From: Amphibalanus amphitrite
Taxonomy: Eukaryota > Arthropoda > Thecostraca > Balanomorpha > Balanidae
Direction of reading: 5' to 3'
Length of the DNA stretch: 64,000 nucleotides
Assembly (NCBI RefSeq): GCF_019059575.1
Contig: NW_024881540.1
Span: 310,001 to 374,000, forward strand
In this document: in pieces, positions 1-17,532 of the stretch
Layout of the letters: the number at the start of each line of letters is the position of its first letter
Position numbering within the stretch: the stretch's first letter is position 1
Notes under the pieces: model-generated
What the model was told of the DNA's origin: nothing
Databases searched by the model: none
What the model saw: the letters and a program-made list of their open reading frames with translations, nothing else
Position numbers and translations under genes: made by a program

Positions 1-2089
1 TCACCACACTGTTTTGCGAACAGCGAGCCATGTTGGTGGCCGCCAGCTCTCGGTCCCGTTGGCGCACGATCGCTTCCACAGCTAACCACTCGGACATGAT
101 GCTCTCATAGTCGTGGCGCAGTGTTTCGTCCTGCGTTTCCCGCTCGGCTGGTGTCGAATCGAATGCGTAGTGTCCGAGCAGGAAGGGCCATATGTGGCGG
201 CGGCGCTCAGGCTCCACACCACCGAAGTAGACGTGCCGAAAGACCTCGTCTGGGTTGTGCCAGGAGCCGTCCGCGCCCCAGGCGTCCCACAGAGCGCCTG
301 TTAGGCCGCAGGTGGCGTCAGTTGGCTGCTGGGGCGACACCAGGTTAGCGCTCACCAGTCCTGCCAGGTGTGTGCGCACCGTGCGCAGGTGACGGCAGTG
401 CGCCATCCAGCCGTAGAAGGCGCGAGTCAGTATCTGGCGACGCATGCTGTCACAGACCAGTTTGATGCTGGGCGACACCTGGCCGTCGCTTTCGGCAGTG
501 TCTTGCAACTGCTCCCCTTCCGGCAGTGGCGGCGGCAGGGGAGCGGGCGGCTGCTTGGGAGGCGTCGACTGCTGCTCGGGAAACACGTCGTTGGCTACCT
601 GAGTGTCCGTCTCTGAGATAGAAAGACTCTTGCCCGAGGACGTGGATGAAGTTGACATGGTGGACGACGAGAGCTTGGTGTTGGTGGCGCGCCAGGAGAG
701 CGGACCACATCGGTTGGCCGACGGATACATGAGCTCCTGCGAGTTGACGGCCGGCGGACGTTGTGAGTACAGAATGCGGAACACGTAGTCGGCTGCCTCG
801 GCCTCCTCATCGCTGGTCGACGTGCCTGAGGTCGGGGCGGGCTCGGAGGGCAGTCGGCCGCGGCCGCGCCGCCGGAGTCGCGGAAACACCTTGCCGCGGC
901 CGCGCTGCGACCAGAGCGGCGGGTCGAGCTGGCCGTGCGGCAGGAGGCCCGTCTCCAGACAGGAGAGGAAGGCCAGCAGGTGACCGCCGCGCGGGAACAG
1001 CACCGGCGGGTGCTGCACGCCGTCGTGCGCTACCAGCACAGCCGTGCCGCCCGTATCAGCCTGCTGGTGACAGTGCAGATAGACGATCTCATCAACACGC
1101 ACCTGAAGTGCGTGCTCCCAGAAGGCGCTCTTCTCCTTGTCATTTGGCTCGCCGCCTTCCGAGTGACAGCCGTTCATCAGTTGGTTGGGTGTCCACTTGA
1201 TAACCAAACAGTCGGGCAGCTGGTGCAGGGACAGGTAGCCGGGCAGGGGCGCTGCCTGCTGCGGCGGCTGCACCAGGACGTTATTTTTGCCGTACAGCAG
1301 AGTGGCCTTGTTGTTCTGGTGCAGCGACTCGACGTAATCCCTCGCTGACACGTTGAGGCCGTCGACGCTGAGGGGCCGAGTGCGCGCACTACCGCTGAAC
1401 TGGAGGCCCGGGCGGCGGCCGGCCGGCGGGGTGCTGGGCGAGCTGTAGGGCGCCGTCGAGATGCGGGCGCGCTGCACCAGCTCGTCGGCCGGCGGGTCCG
1501 ACCACAGGTGGTCGATGGTTTTCATGCGGGTGTACTCGAGCGCGCACGGGCCCACCAGCAGCGAGCCCAGGATGGTGCCGTAGTCTGGGTCGGCGATCAA
1601 TGCGTCCCGCTCGTAGTACTGGTTGCTGTTCTGCACGAGGAAGTTGATAATGTTGGCCAGCTGTTTCTCGAAGAGCGCCTGCCGAAGCCAGAGATATCGG
1701 GTGCCGATCTGGCTGGAGGTGCGTTTGAGCAGCGGTGGCGGCCGCGGGCTGATCCGAGAGCTGGAGTCGCCACTGCTGGAGCTGCGCCTGCCGGGCTCGG
1801 CCGTCTCCAGCTCCTGCAGCCGTGTCGAGATGAGCGCCGCCGCCTCGCAGCTGCGGCCGATCTTGTGCAGCAGCGCTGTGGTGGAGTTGGTCTTGAACAG
1901 TCCGAGCGCGCGTCGCCGCAGGCCGTGCGACAGGCACGCGTCCACGGAGGCGCACAGTGCCGTGATACACGCCGAGTCCTCGTGGGTGAACTTCCGCGTG
2001 ACGGCCTCCTCCATCAGCTGCTTGACCTCCTTTTTGACGGCGCCGATGAGGCGGGCCTTCTCGTCCTCGGCTGTCGTCTCCGGCCCCAT
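1..2089 (-). CDS. SGSM: Small G protein signalling modulator (SGSM1/2-type RUN-TBC Rab-GAP), 5' exon, partial
   Basis: A single open frame runs from ATG at 2089 to the left window edge (about 696 codons, no stop), so the 3' end lies outside. The first in-frame upstream codon of note is a stop at 2147-2149, and no other ATG lies between, which fixes the start. Residues ~10-190 match the RUN domain of SGSM proteins (EEAVTRKFTHEDS, then LLVGPCALEYTRMKTIDHLW). A central PH-like/Rap-Rab binding region follows (YVESLHQNNKATLLYGKN; LSLHQLPDCLVIKWTPNQLM; HCHQQ). Near residue 630 the start of the TBC Rab-GAP domain is visible (VYFGGVEPERRRHIWPFLLG). Members bind Rap/Rab GTPases and stimulate Rab GTP hydrolysis; that is family knowledge. 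The catalytic Arg and Gln fingers would lie beyond the edge. It is unusual that RUN through early TBC sits in one exon of at least 2.1 kb, whereas vertebrate homologues use many. A serine-rich insert (residues ~480-510) is low complexity. Confidence 0.9.
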   Translation of the reverse strand, partial: MGPETTAEDEKARLIGAVKKEVKQLMEEAVTRKFTHEDSACITALCASVDACLSHGLRRRALGLFKTNSTTALLHKIGRSCEAAALISTRLQELETAEPGRRSSSSGDSSSRISPRPPPLLKRTSSQIGTRYLWLRQALFEKQLANIINFLVQNSNQYYERDALIADPDYGTILGSLLVGPCALEYTRMKTIDHLWSDPPADELVQRARISTAPYSSPSTPPAGRRPGLQFSGSARTRPLSVDGLNVSARDYVESLHQNNKATLLYGKNNVLVQPPQQAAPLPGYLSLHQLPDCLVIKWTPNQLMNGCHSEGGEPNDKEKSAFWEHALQVRVDEIVYLHCHQQADTGGTAVLVAHDGVQHPPVLFPRGGHLLAFLSCLETGLLPHGQLDPPLWSQRGRGKVFPRLRRRGRGRLPSEPAPTSGTSTSDEEAEAADYVFRILYSQRPPAVNSQELMYPSANRCGPLSWRATNTKLSSSTMSTSSTSSGKSLSISETDTQVANDVFPEQQSTPPKQPPAPLPPPLPEGEQLQDTAESDGQVSPSIKLVCDSMRRQILTRAFYGWMAHCRHLRTVRTHLAGLVSANLVSPQQPTDATCGLTGALWDAWGADGSWHNPDEVFRHVYFGGVEPERRRHIWPFLLGHYAFDSTPAERETQDETLRHDYESIMSEWLAVEAIVRQRDRELAATNMARCSQNSVV

Positions 2090-7400
<5,311 letters not shown>

Positions 7401-8981
7401 CCCGCGCCCCCCCCGTCCGTCCCTCCCCCGGCCCGCGCCGCGCCGCCGGGCCCAATAGCCTAATGCGCCTCCGGTACTGATAGAGCTGAAGACAGATAGT
7501 ATGTGAATGCGTGTAGATGTGTTTGGGTGATTGTATAATCGGCCCCGGGCTGCCCGCCGCGCGCTCGGCGCAGCGCGGCGCGGCGCGCCCGCCCCCTGGC
7601 CGGGCTCCGTAGGGAGTCACTAACTCGCCTCGTCAGCGCACCGGCGCGGCCAGGCCAGATTGCTCAATGGAGTGCGATGGGGCGCGCGCGGCGCTAGTGA
7701 GACCGCGGCCCGAGCAGAGCGCCTGCGGTCCACGCCGGTGTGTGAACCCGCGCCCAGAGAGAGCGACTGCGCCCTCAGCGGCGCCCCGGCCGGCCCTGTA
7801 CCGACTTCACGGGCCGGCCCTATATACCGAATCCACTGTATAGCTGCTGCTGCTGTGAGATTTCCATGGTCTGATAGATACTTACTAACTCTCACTCTCT
7901 GTCTCTTCTTTCTCTCTTTCTTCTTTTCTCCTTCTGTATCTTTTCATTTTCTCTTTCTTTTTCTCTCCCTGTTTCTTTCTCTTTCGGCGGTCTGCACTGC
8001 GTCGTCCGTCGTCCGGGACGATCCGTCGTCACAGCGCCCAGGTGACTCGTCTGTAGTGACGCGACTGCGGCCGGCGCGGCGCCCTGGTCTGCCCGGCCAC
8101 ACCCAGCCACGCGCGGACGCTGCTCGGACGTGGCGAGACGGCCACGCTCAGCGGTCGACGTCGACAGAGCGCGCGCGCCAGACAGAGGGCAAACCCGTCT
8201 TCATAAGAACGCTTCTAAGACTGAGCATTCGAGTCTTCGAAATAGGAGGCGATGTCATAATGTTTGTAATGTTTAGATTTTTATTACGGATGGATGGCGA
8301 CCCTATTTTTGGGGCTCGAATGGTCCTTGTGTTAAAGCGTGCCTTGGCGGGGCAGGACAGGCTTGTATGATGTGGCCTGACCGGCTGCCCGCCTGTCGTC
8401 TACCGTTGTTACAATTTACCGAGACGTTGCTTTCAACGTGAGCAAAAACTCTGTTGACTCCCGGGGCAGTTTTGGATATGTTTGTGGCCGTGTGCGGGTG
8501 CGGGCGGCGCACGCACCACTCGCCGGCCGGACGGCGTCGATCGGCGTGTTTTTTTGTACGACAATGTCGCGCAGCTGCCGTCGGAGGCCGAGCTCGCCGC
8601 CGTCAGCTAAACTAATACAAAGTGGCAGCCGGACCCAGTCGTGTGCGTGTGAGTGTGGGCTCGCATGGTAGCATCAAATACCAAGGACAAGAAGTTCGTA
8701 TTTGATTTGCTTATGGTCGCTGCCTTGCACGTGACTGACACAACACTGTAGAACATCGTAAGCGTATCGCACTGCTGACCATTGTGATGACAGGCAAATG
8801 AACACAATATCGCTGCGACAAAAACACGCAGATAAGTCTATGATCACAAAATGCTAAACCCAGCAAATCTGCTGGATCACTGAGCAGCTACACAAGTCCA
8901 CAAATGACTCAGCTGCATTGCACTGGTTTAACGACCGGTGGAGGGGCCGACAAGACTAGCCTAAAACGAGGCTGCGGGTGG
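7401..8981. other. S6K 3'UTR and intergenic DNA
   Basis: After the S6K stop the sequence is very GC-rich to ~7800, then carries a CT-rich stretch (7880-7985), more GC-rich DNA to ~8200, and becomes mixed. I see no clear AATAAA signal, no conserved coding exon and no transposon ends. The convergent SLC25A26 gene ends at 8982. Confidence 0.5.
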
Positions 8982-11283
8982 TCAGCTGATTAGGCGCATC
9001 ACAAGCGAGTACGAGCCGAAGAACACTGATCCACCTGTAGAGATCCACAAGACGCGGGGCACTACACCAGCGAACAGCCTGCCAACAAACCAGACAAAAC
9101 GGTTAGCAATGGCAGGGATTGTTGAACGAGATATTGATTGGTAAATATTGTGGAGAGCATTGTGGAAATAAGTTCCGATTCTAAGTTACAACTTACAAGT
9201 AAGTGGACTATGAGTTGGTTTAGTGAACAACGCACGCGAGTTCAAGGTCGATAACCGGTGCCAATTCCGGGCGCCCTTGAAACTCGATGTCAGCGAGTGT
9301 TTGGGGGCTTTTTTGCTTAGATCTGTGAACGGTGGGTTCCAAGACAGCCTGCCGGCCTACAATTATAGCTCTGGAATCACGGGGACTTGGTTCACTCACC
9401 CGGCGAGGCCGTTCTCCTGTCGGATGATGCGCAGCGCGGCCACCAGGCCCCCGGACGCCAGCTGGCTGTGCCGGTCGGCCAGCATGATGCGCGTCTTGGC
9501 CACGTCCAGTGGGGTGGTGATGGCCGCCGACACGCCGCCTGCCGCACCACGGCACACGCTCAGTAACTGGCACAACACGGTTCAATAATCTCGGATCCAG
9601 CCCGGTAGCTGACAAGTTATGTCTTTAAATAGGAGGGGAGAAGGCTAAACGAAACAATCTAAATACAATATAACAAATATCAAGTTAAAATCGGTTTGAT
9701 TGACCATTAGAGAAAGACGTGAAATCTCCGAGTTTTCATTGAAAATATGCATATAAGAACGTACTAGACGTATTGTGTTCAGTACGATACTTTCGGCTCA
9801 ATCCAGACCCCGGTCTATTGTCCTTCCCTTAGTAACCTGTCGTCCTACCTGCCACGCCGCCGCAGAGTCCCGACTGCCAGGGCTCCACGGGCCGGCCGCG
9901 CTGCCTTCCCCAAGCCGCCTTCAGCGCCTCCCAGAGCGGCAGCTGCCGGAGGTCCGACGGACAGACCGGTCAGACGATGACACCGAAGTGACCGAACAGC
10001 CAGCGGCAGCCAGATACTGACAGCACATTACTGTACCAGACTGTAACCGTCGGCATACTCAAAGGAATATCAATCGATCCAGGCTTCTTCAGGGATGTTT
10101 TTTAAAGACCTCCCCCAACCTCCTGCGACACAATGAAGAAGAACGGAATGCGATCTCCACATCGTCACTCCAAGTGTGAAGTGATACGTTTAACCTCGAT
10201 AGATTATGTTCCAACACACTGTGAATTATAGTACCCGGGCCCTGACAAGAAGGCCTATACAAAACGCCAACCGTGCTTACCTGCAATATCGCGAAGGGCA
10301 CCTCCCGCAGCACGGTGGTGAGGAAGCCGCGGTACATTCCTGCGAAGCCTTCCTCGGCCAGCGTGGTGGTGATGATGTGGCGAGCAGAGACGTCGGGACG
10401 CGCCTGGCGCCGCTGCTTCACCACCTCAACGGGCACGCGCACAACGGCGGCTACCTGAAAGGGACGGGATACAAGAGCTGGGGTCAGGTATAACACACAT
10501 CAAAGTTCAGGGATAGAACACAGGCTACTAAAAGAACACAACACCAGGCAGCTCAGCAATACAACTTAAGGTTGACCTTGCCTATGGAATAATCAGCCAC
10601 TTTGCTATTAATTGTGTACTAAGCTGGGGCAGATCGGCTGAGCACCACAACCGTTGTGCTGCTCAGCCGATCTGCCCCAGATTAGTACACAATTAATAGT
10701 AAAGTGGCTAATTATTCCATAGGCAAGGAATCTGTTAGCTGTTAGTTACTGGTAGCGATTGCTGAGTAAAAACCCACCGACGTAACCCACTACTCTTACC
10801 GCAGGCCGCAGCCCGACTGTACGAGCGCACGTAGTGTGAGTTGATTGTGCGCGCGAGGACGTTACCGTTTCGCCGGCAGCGGCGGCGGCTCCCTGTGCTG
10901 CCGGCAGCCAGCCCGGTGACAACCGTTCCGAGGCACGCCGCGCCAGCCCGTCATAGGTGATGAAGAACAGCGCCGCTGCAGATGAAAGACAAACCAGTAT
11001 CATGTAGACATTAGTCGGTGATAATCGTCACAGGGCACAGCTTGTCGTCGGTGATTATTGTAAACGACCAGAAATCGCTTCCTTTTTTTTACTCAAGTCT
11101 TACAGCGGAGTGTGCTGGCTGCTCACCGGTCGGTATGGATCCGGTGGCGGCAGCGCCCACTCCTGAGTAGAGGCCACGGAGACCGCCAGAGCGCATCAGA
11201 CCCTCTGCTGACTGCAGCCGGGTCTTCAGTGTGTCCAGCGGGAACAGTGACACATCCACAGTCAGACCAGCTGCACCGCCCGC
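8982..11283 (-). CDS. SLC25A26: Mitochondrial S-adenosylmethionine carrier
   Basis: Six minus-strand exons join in phase: 11127-11283, 10866-10975, 10281-10454, 9849-9942, 9400-9538 and 8982-9078 (TGA at 8984). They give 257 codons including stop. All three mitochondrial-carrier signatures are visible: FPLDTLKTRLQ in the first repeat, VPVEVVKQRRQ in the second, TPLDVAKTRIM in the third. The spacing and surrounding residues (TVLREVPFAILQLPLWEALK; FFITYD) match the SAM carrier rather than other SLC25 members. The protein lies in the inner membrane and exchanges cytosolic SAM for S-adenosylhomocysteine; this is family knowledge. The start codon exon is missing from the model. A minus-strand ATG at 12366 starting MPGFLVGLA resembles the expected N-terminus, but no phase-compatible strong donor was found, so it is only a candidate. 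Its introns hold a 153-bp hairpin and, upstream, a long GA tract. Confidence 0.92.
10576..10728. repeat. Near-perfect 153-bp foldback hairpin in an SLC25A26 intron
   Basis: Two arms of about 69 bases, 10576-10644 and 10660-10728, are inverted copies with few mismatches (outer ends CCTTGCCTATGGAAT and ATTCCATAGGCAAGG). The 15-base centre is partly self-complementary. No protein is encoded. It looks like a small foldback MITE; a flanking target duplication was not recognised. Confidence 0.85.
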
Positions 11284-11433
11284 CTGTCAACCATAGCACA
11301 CACCGGGCCCGAGGGTCAAACGGAGCACCGTGCCCTGCACACAAGCACAGCAAACTCACCCAATTCCTTTGATGACAAATATGGAGAGGGCAGGGAAATG
11401 GAAGGGAGGCAGAGAAAGGGAGGGAGGGAGAGG

Positions 11434-11482
<49 letters not shown>

Positions 11483-11630
11483 AGAGAGAGAGAGAGGGAG
11501 AGAGAGAGAGAGAGAGGGAGAGGGAGAGGGAGGGGAGAGGGAGAGGGAGGGAGGGAGGGAGGGAGAGAGGGAGAGGGAGGGAGGGAGGGAGAGAGAGGGA
11601 GAGGGAGGGAGGGAGGGAGAGGGAGAGGGA

Positions 11631-11703
<73 letters not shown>

Positions 11704-14119
11704 GAGAGTTGCATTTTTGCCATATTATCAAGACCATAACAGCTGAGACAACTTAGTACTTACAATGAATGAATGAAGAAGTGATGGAGAAGATGATTCA
11801 CTTGAAGACATGATGTAAAACTGGAAAAATAATAATGTTGTCAGACAAGCCACCAGTTGGTGACAGTGATACAAATAATATTAAATCATTCAGTTCTTAG
11901 AAAAAAGTGCATATGGTAAAATGGAACATGTAACTGTAAGTTGAGCCAAAATGATCACTTGAATGCATTCTTATGAGTAAATTGCAAGAAAAAGTTTGAT
12001 GAGCTTGTTTTGGCATCAACAGCATGCACTTACATAACAACACACTTCACAGAAACAGACACAAACCGCAAGAGAAAATGTTACAGCAGATACCAATGTT
12101 CTAAAAACATACTTTCAATGCTTACTAGAAAAAGCCTAACTATGGGTCGTGTCACATTGAAATTATAAGGGCATTTAAAAAAGAGGTAATAAGATTGATA
12201 AAAACATAAACTGAACCTCTAGGTTCTCTATATTGATAAGTGACTGCGGGCGCCGGCATCGGGGGAGCCTGCGTTTGAAACGTCGCAATATCGCCATTTT
12301 TGAACCGGAGTTTGCTGCCAACTTACCCAGGAATTTTGCTGCCAACCCAACCAAGAATCCCGGCATAAAGGTAACTGACTGGAGTGACCACTGACCATAT
12401 CCATAGATAGAGCTTTAGTGCCCTGGAGGCGGGCTGGATAGAGCATGATAGGGTGACCACCGTTCAGTCTTTACTGGTCTTTACCTCAGGACAGTCAAAT
12501 CGTGGTCAAGTCTCTCTCCTCCACGCCCAAGCCCCCTGGCCCTGATCCGGACTGGACGGGCAACTTTATCCCATACGGGCAGCTCCATCGGAGGACACCA
12601 ATAGTCGGGTGCAGTGATTGCTGGAGGGGGGGGGGGAGACTCTGGGCAGTGGGCGGCCTGTCCAACTGTATGGGCTCTGCCCCGGTGTCTCACTGGGGTG
12701 CCTGGCCAGACCAACGTCTCTCCGAACTCCTATCATCTTTTCGACTCTGAAATGGTCAGGGTCACGTCAGACCGAAATGCCTAGCCCAATAAAACTAAAA
12801 ACAAAGCCGAGTCATCTTGTACATATTCTAACTCACGCTCCCCTTCCGGGGTGGTGGTTACTGGTTACCCCACCTGACAACCGGTGGTTGAGGTCGGCTC
12901 CGTTTCAGGACCCATTATCCTCTCCGGGTGACCGTTTGGGAGGCGGGCGGACTGTCCCAACGGAGCAATCCGGTACCTCCGGGACGGTCTCGTCTTCGCG
13001 GAGCACTGTCGGGTCTCCCGCACAGCCCGATGTCTACGCCCTATTCTATCATCCCAATTCCCATAGCCTCTGCAATGACCTTTTCAGGCCGAAAGAGCTC
13101 GCTCCCAACAGGGTCCCAACAAAAACGAACTAACGAGCAATCTTGCCTGATCACCAAGCTATAGATCAAGAAGCAGTCTCGTCTCGGGAGGAGGCTGCTT
13201 CTTGGCAGACATCGCCATTGTCCGCGTGACGCGTTTTATGGTGGAATAGCTTAGATCATCCTGGTCTAAGGCAAGGCCCTAAAAATCTAAGGCAAGACCT
13301 TATGAGAGGTCTTAGGCACATTTAGCATTATCTTTCCTAACATTGTATGCCTACGCAAGAAAATTTATTTGACCATACACATACACAATTGACCGTACGC
13401 GTGCGAGCGCAAGGAAAGAGAAACTCGCTTCTAGTCGACTCAGAGAGCGTCAACGATAAAATGTCGATGATCGGGGGGTGAGCTGCCCACCAGGCCGGAC
13501 CCCATCCGAATGCGGGTGATATGAGTCGAGCAATCAAGCCAAACAGAGCGTTATGACAGCGGTCCACGGCTGGCAGTAAGTTGTGACGGTGACGTCACAA
13601 CCTCACGTAAGTACCACACGGCAGCGCTGCGCAGCAATGACAAATAAGTTATACGCTCACCACGACAGAAATGAAGAACTCATGAGCCTCCGAGCGAACC
13701 CTTGCCCGGGAAAGTGTAGCTCAACTCGCAGTGGCTTATCTAGTCACATGAATCGGAACACCATTGAAAATACAATACAGAAACAACGATCTCCCACAGT
13801 TGCTATCACCGAACGTCTTACTTACTCAAAGCGCGGACGCCTCTAAACCTTTTTACGTCTAACTACAGTTCATTCATTCCCCGTAATACGCACAAAGGTT
13901 CTAGCGTCGAGCATGGCGCGAGACAGACGTTAGCAGCACTTGATTCCAAACAGGGAACACCATTCACACCTAGTGCTCCACACCAGCGATATCATGTCAA
14001 GCTCGAACACCGGTCGAGGATCGCGTGTCTACACTGCTGGTCCGGAGCCGACCGGACACCAATGTCAACGCCGAACACCGCTGGCCAGCCGGGCCGGTTC
14101 TGTGTGCGCCGCGCCGCCG
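11284..14119. other. Region upstream of the identified SLC25A26 exons and downstream of CLK
   Basis: Apart from the GA tract, the DNA is AT-rich to ~12200. A segment at 12500-12600 (GATCCGGACTGGACGGGC) recurs inverted near 38030, marking a dispersed repeat. A minus-strand ATG at 12366 is a weak candidate for SLC25A26 exon 1. A minus-strand AATAAA (plus TTTATT at 13364-13369) could end the CLK transcript. Longer open frames at 12618-13133 show no family resemblance. Confidence 0.4.
11398..11700. repeat. GA/GGGA microsatellite, ~300 bp
   Basis: An almost pure purine tract of GA dinucleotides interspersed with GGGA and GGAGG blocks, ending in a run of ~60 pure GA bases (11634-11699). It lies upstream of the second SLC25A26 repeat exon, probably within intron 1. 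Long Ser/Leu and Arg/Glu open frames on both strands are artefacts of the repeat. Confidence 0.95.
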
Positions 14120-15436
14120 TTACCGGGACAGACTGTACGTGCGCTCCTTCTCCGCCACCGGCGCCGCGGGCGGGTCGACAGAGCTAAAGAACGGCATCTG
14201 GATGAGCTGGGCGAGCGTGGGCCGCCGCGCCGGGTCGTACTCCAGCGAGGCCTCCACCACGTCCAGCAGCTCGCGGTGCTCGGCCTCGTCGGAGCGCGCG
14301 AAACGGCGCAGCGGTCGGCAGTTGTCGCGCACATAGCGGGCGGACGAGGACTTCTCGCTCCAGACCAGCTTCCCGCGGTAGAAGTACTTTGTCTTGGTGC
14401 GCTCAACCATGCGAGCTGGCAGCGGGCCCAGGATGCGCTCCATCATGGCCAGGTGCTCGCGGTTGTCGTGCGTCTGGAACAGGGCGTAGCCCAGGTACAG
14501 CTCGATCAAGATGCAGCCAATGCTCCAGACGTCGCACGGCTGCGCCCAGCCCAGCTCCAGGATCACCTCAGGGGCGCGGTAGTGGCGCGTCGAGACCACC
14601 GTCGAGTGGTGCTCGTGGTCGAACGTGGCACTGCCGAAGTCGATCAGCTTGATATCGGGGTTCTTTACCCGGCGCACGTCGCGTTTCCGTCGCGAGTCGT
14701 ACTCTATGTCATAGTCAGAGTTGACGAATAGGATATTCTCTGGCTTTAGGTCAGTATGTGTCAGCTTGTTCTCGTGCAGAAAGCGAACCGCTTGAATCAG
14801 CTGGTAGCCCATGTGTCGCACATGCGGCATCGGGTACGGCTGGTAGTTGTTATCCTTGAGAAATTCAAACACGCTGAGACCGAGCATCTCAAACGAGATG
14901 CACATGTGACCATGGTAGTCGAACCAGTCCAGCATCTGGACGCAGAGGTGGCGGCCCGCCGAGCCCTTATAGGCGAGCCTCTCCAGAACATTGATCTCCA
15001 GTTTGGCAGCTTCACGATACTTGTCAATGTTCTTGATAATCTTGAGCGCGCTGACGCGGTCCCTCTGCGAGTCGCGTACCTGCACCACCTTTCCGAACGT
15101 GCCCTCGCCGAGCGTGCTGAGGATGCGGTAGCGGCCCTGCAGCAGGTCGCCGACCCGGTACACCAGGTGGCCGTCCGAGTCGTCCACCACGGACGGCGAG
15201 CGGGTCGGCTCGCGGCGTCGGTGCGGCCGGCGGCGCAGCGACGACGACGAGCGGCGCTGCCGGCGCGAGGAGCGCAGCCGGTGCCGGCGCGGCGGGCTCG
15301 GCCGCCGGCTGCGGCTCCGCTCGGCGCGGTGACGGTACGACTCCGGCTGACGGTGCCGGTGACGCGAGCGGGACCGTGACCGGCTGCGAGATTCATAGAG
15401 CCGCTCGGGCGAGTCGCGGCGGCGGGTTCTCGGCAT
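14120..15436 (-). CDS. Doa/CLK: LAMMER-family dual-specificity kinase (CLK/Darkener of apricot), intronless
   Basis: One uninterrupted 438-codon frame starts at ATG 15436 and stops at 14120. Residues 1-85 are Arg/Ser-rich with many RS dipeptides, as in CLK N-termini that direct nuclear-speckle targeting. The kinase domain covers ~103-417: glycine loop LGEGTFGKV (109-117), catalytic Lys132, catalytic loop HTDLKPEN (227-234), DFG at 266-268, STRHYRAPE (282-290), and the diagnostic [11 protein letters not shown] motif at 327-337. All catalytic residues are present. CLK kinases phosphorylate SR splicing factors and so regulate alternative splicing. Family members in insects and vertebrates normally have many introns, while neighbouring genes here have them, so a retrocopied origin is possible. 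The intact frame argues that it is functional. No poly(A) remnant or flanking duplication was recognised. Confidence 0.95.
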   Translation of the reverse strand: MPRTRRRDSPERLYESRSRSRSRSRHRHRQPESYRHRAERSRSRRPSPPRRHRLRSSRRQRRSSSSLRRRPHRRREPTRSPSVVDDSDGHLVYRVGDLLQGRYRILSTLGEGTFGKVVQVRDSQRDRVSALKIIKNIDKYREAAKLEINVLERLAYKGSAGRHLCVQMLDWFDYHGHMCISFEMLGLSVFEFLKDNNYQPYPMPHVRHMGYQLIQAVRFLHENKLTHTDLKPENILFVNSDYDIEYDSRRKRDVRRVKNPDIKLIDFGSATFDHEHHSTVVSTRHYRAPEVILELGWAQPCDVWSIGCILIELYLGYALFQTHDNREHLAMMERILGPLPARMVERTKTKYFYRGKLVWSEKSSSARYVRDNCRPLRRFARSDEAEHRELLDVVEASLEYDPARRPTLAQLIQMPFFSSVDPPAAPVAEKERTYSLSR

Positions 15437-17532
15437 GTTGCGGCACCTTAGGACGTGTACCGCCCACCAGATCAGGTCCAGCGCGGATCACTCACACACC
15501 TGCCAACAGTGCCATTACAACAACAATGAAATGATGGCTAGAATGACATGTCCGAAAAAACTTTTGACGCAGGTAGAGGCAATGTAACTAAGCAAAAACA
15601 TCAAAGGAAAGGCGGATGGCGATTAGGAAGTAAGTGTTCCATGCAGCCTCCAAAATTAATAAAATGTCATTTTGCACAGAAAATAAAAAAGCATTCATTC
15701 TAAAAATGTTCAATTTTAACTACATGGTAACACATAATGAAGATAGTTCAAATTTTTGGAATACGATTTGTTTTTAGCATTCAGCATACCAGTGCCCCAA
15801 ATCACCTGTTGGGATGTGCCAATGCAGCTATGTGGTTTTTCCATGGAATCACTCTACAATGAGAATCACTTGCATAATGCTTAAGTTGTAGCCAAACCAA
15901 TCAACTGTTAAAATACATTTTATCCATAGATACATAAATACATCAGATATAAGTATACTGAAATGGTGTCAAAACTTCAACAGCTTAAAATTCACCAACT
16001 AATTACTAAAGCATATACTCATGAAAAAAATGTTTTTTCTCTATAATCCTGGTCAACATGAAGACTAGCATTATGTTTAGTATGCTACAAATGACTTTTG
16101 TGAGCTGAAAAGAGAAGCACTGGTGAAGATAGCCAATAAAATGGCAACTAGCATACAAAGAAAAGGTGAAGAATATGTGTAACTCCTTTTCTCCTGCTCC
16201 TATACCATTTCACATATGAGTATAAGGCAATATGAACAGGACATCAGCATATGCTGAGCACCAAACACTTGTGAAAGCTAGGGATTCACTATTCCATTTC
16301 CAATGCCTACTACTGAAGAATCTGAGGTGATAAACTGATAAGTCCCAGTCTCCAACTCTGGAATCAGAAACCAGAAGGTTTCAGACTTCTAAGATAAAAA
16401 CCACTTGGCTGGGTAGTCTGCTCATAAGACACCATTTCAGAACTTCTTAAGCCAGTAAAACAGCATACTTGGGTATATCATACATCAACAAACATTCAAA
16501 ATTGCTTCGAGAACTTGAAAAGTGTGACAATTTGAATGGCTTTGTTGATCAATCATCAATCTAAAATTCAGGAGTCAAAGCTAAAAGCTTACAGACTTAA
16601 CTTTCTCAACACTTCGATAAAATGACTGAATGATTTGGTGGAGCCACCATGGCAAAACAAACAAGAAATTGGCATTTACTTACTCCAACCACTGTAACCG
16701 TTTCGAAAAACGGAAGGCAGTCTTTTCTGATTCTTAGACAAGAGGTGGACGATATCATGCCAGTGAAAGTCGATTGACACGACATAAGCTGCAAAGGCTT
16801 TTGCTGCAGTGATGGCTGGAATATGATCGATTTATCGAAGAAATTACGCCCAGAATAGATCTAACTCTATCAAATTTTTCGTCGCCACCAAAAAGAATAT
16901 AAATGCCCACATGCTTCACATTTGTCAAAGTCAAGGTCTGGTGAAACACGTTTGTGAAACAGCGTTCACTGAAGCTGCGTAATGCTGCATGAGCATATGC
17001 AGCATCACTGCAGCATAATGTCAATTTCGAAAAATGCGTGGGCGTGCACGCATGATGATAACAGTACTGCATGATTTTTAGAAAAAAAGCGATCACAGGG
17101 CACTGAAGATTGACTATTTGTACAAAATTTGACAAGAATCAAATTCTAAGGAACCTATCAAGAAAAACCTTCAGACACCTAAAATATGGAAGCATCATTC
17201 TGCGCCATCAATGGAGTGTGTGATACGTACGAAAATTTTGTTTTCGGCATGACTGCGCTCCACTCACTGCTCTCCCAGCAAAGGCAAGAATGACAATGAT
17301 GAATTAATATTTTATTTATTTTTTAGTTTAACCCACCTGTACTGTGAACGAGGCAAGTTTTAGGTTCAGATCACCAATCATAAATTACAATAAAGAGTAA
17401 GTGGGGAGCGTCCCTAGCTCGGGAAAGTTGACGAAGTTCCCTGCTTCTTTGTTAGGTACCCCTACACTTCTAATTGTAATGTAAAATAATTCTGATTCAG
17501 CTACAAGCTTAAACCATGGATCTAAAACTTTG
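15437..17532. other. AT-rich intergenic DNA, nothing recognised
   Basis: The CLK upstream side. Composition drops to AT-rich with no coding exon, RNA gene or clear transposon end. Short open frames at 16606-17135 show no family resemblance. Confidence 0.5.

Noticed and set aside
11123..11746. Long Ser/Leu-rich and Arg/Glu-rich open frames on both strands
   Set aside because: They are translations of the GA microsatellite; the part outside it overlaps an SLC25A26 exon in a wrong frame.
12618..13133. 171-codon frame as a gene
   Set aside because: No domain, uneven composition, and part of the neighbourhood recurs elsewhere as a dispersed repeat.
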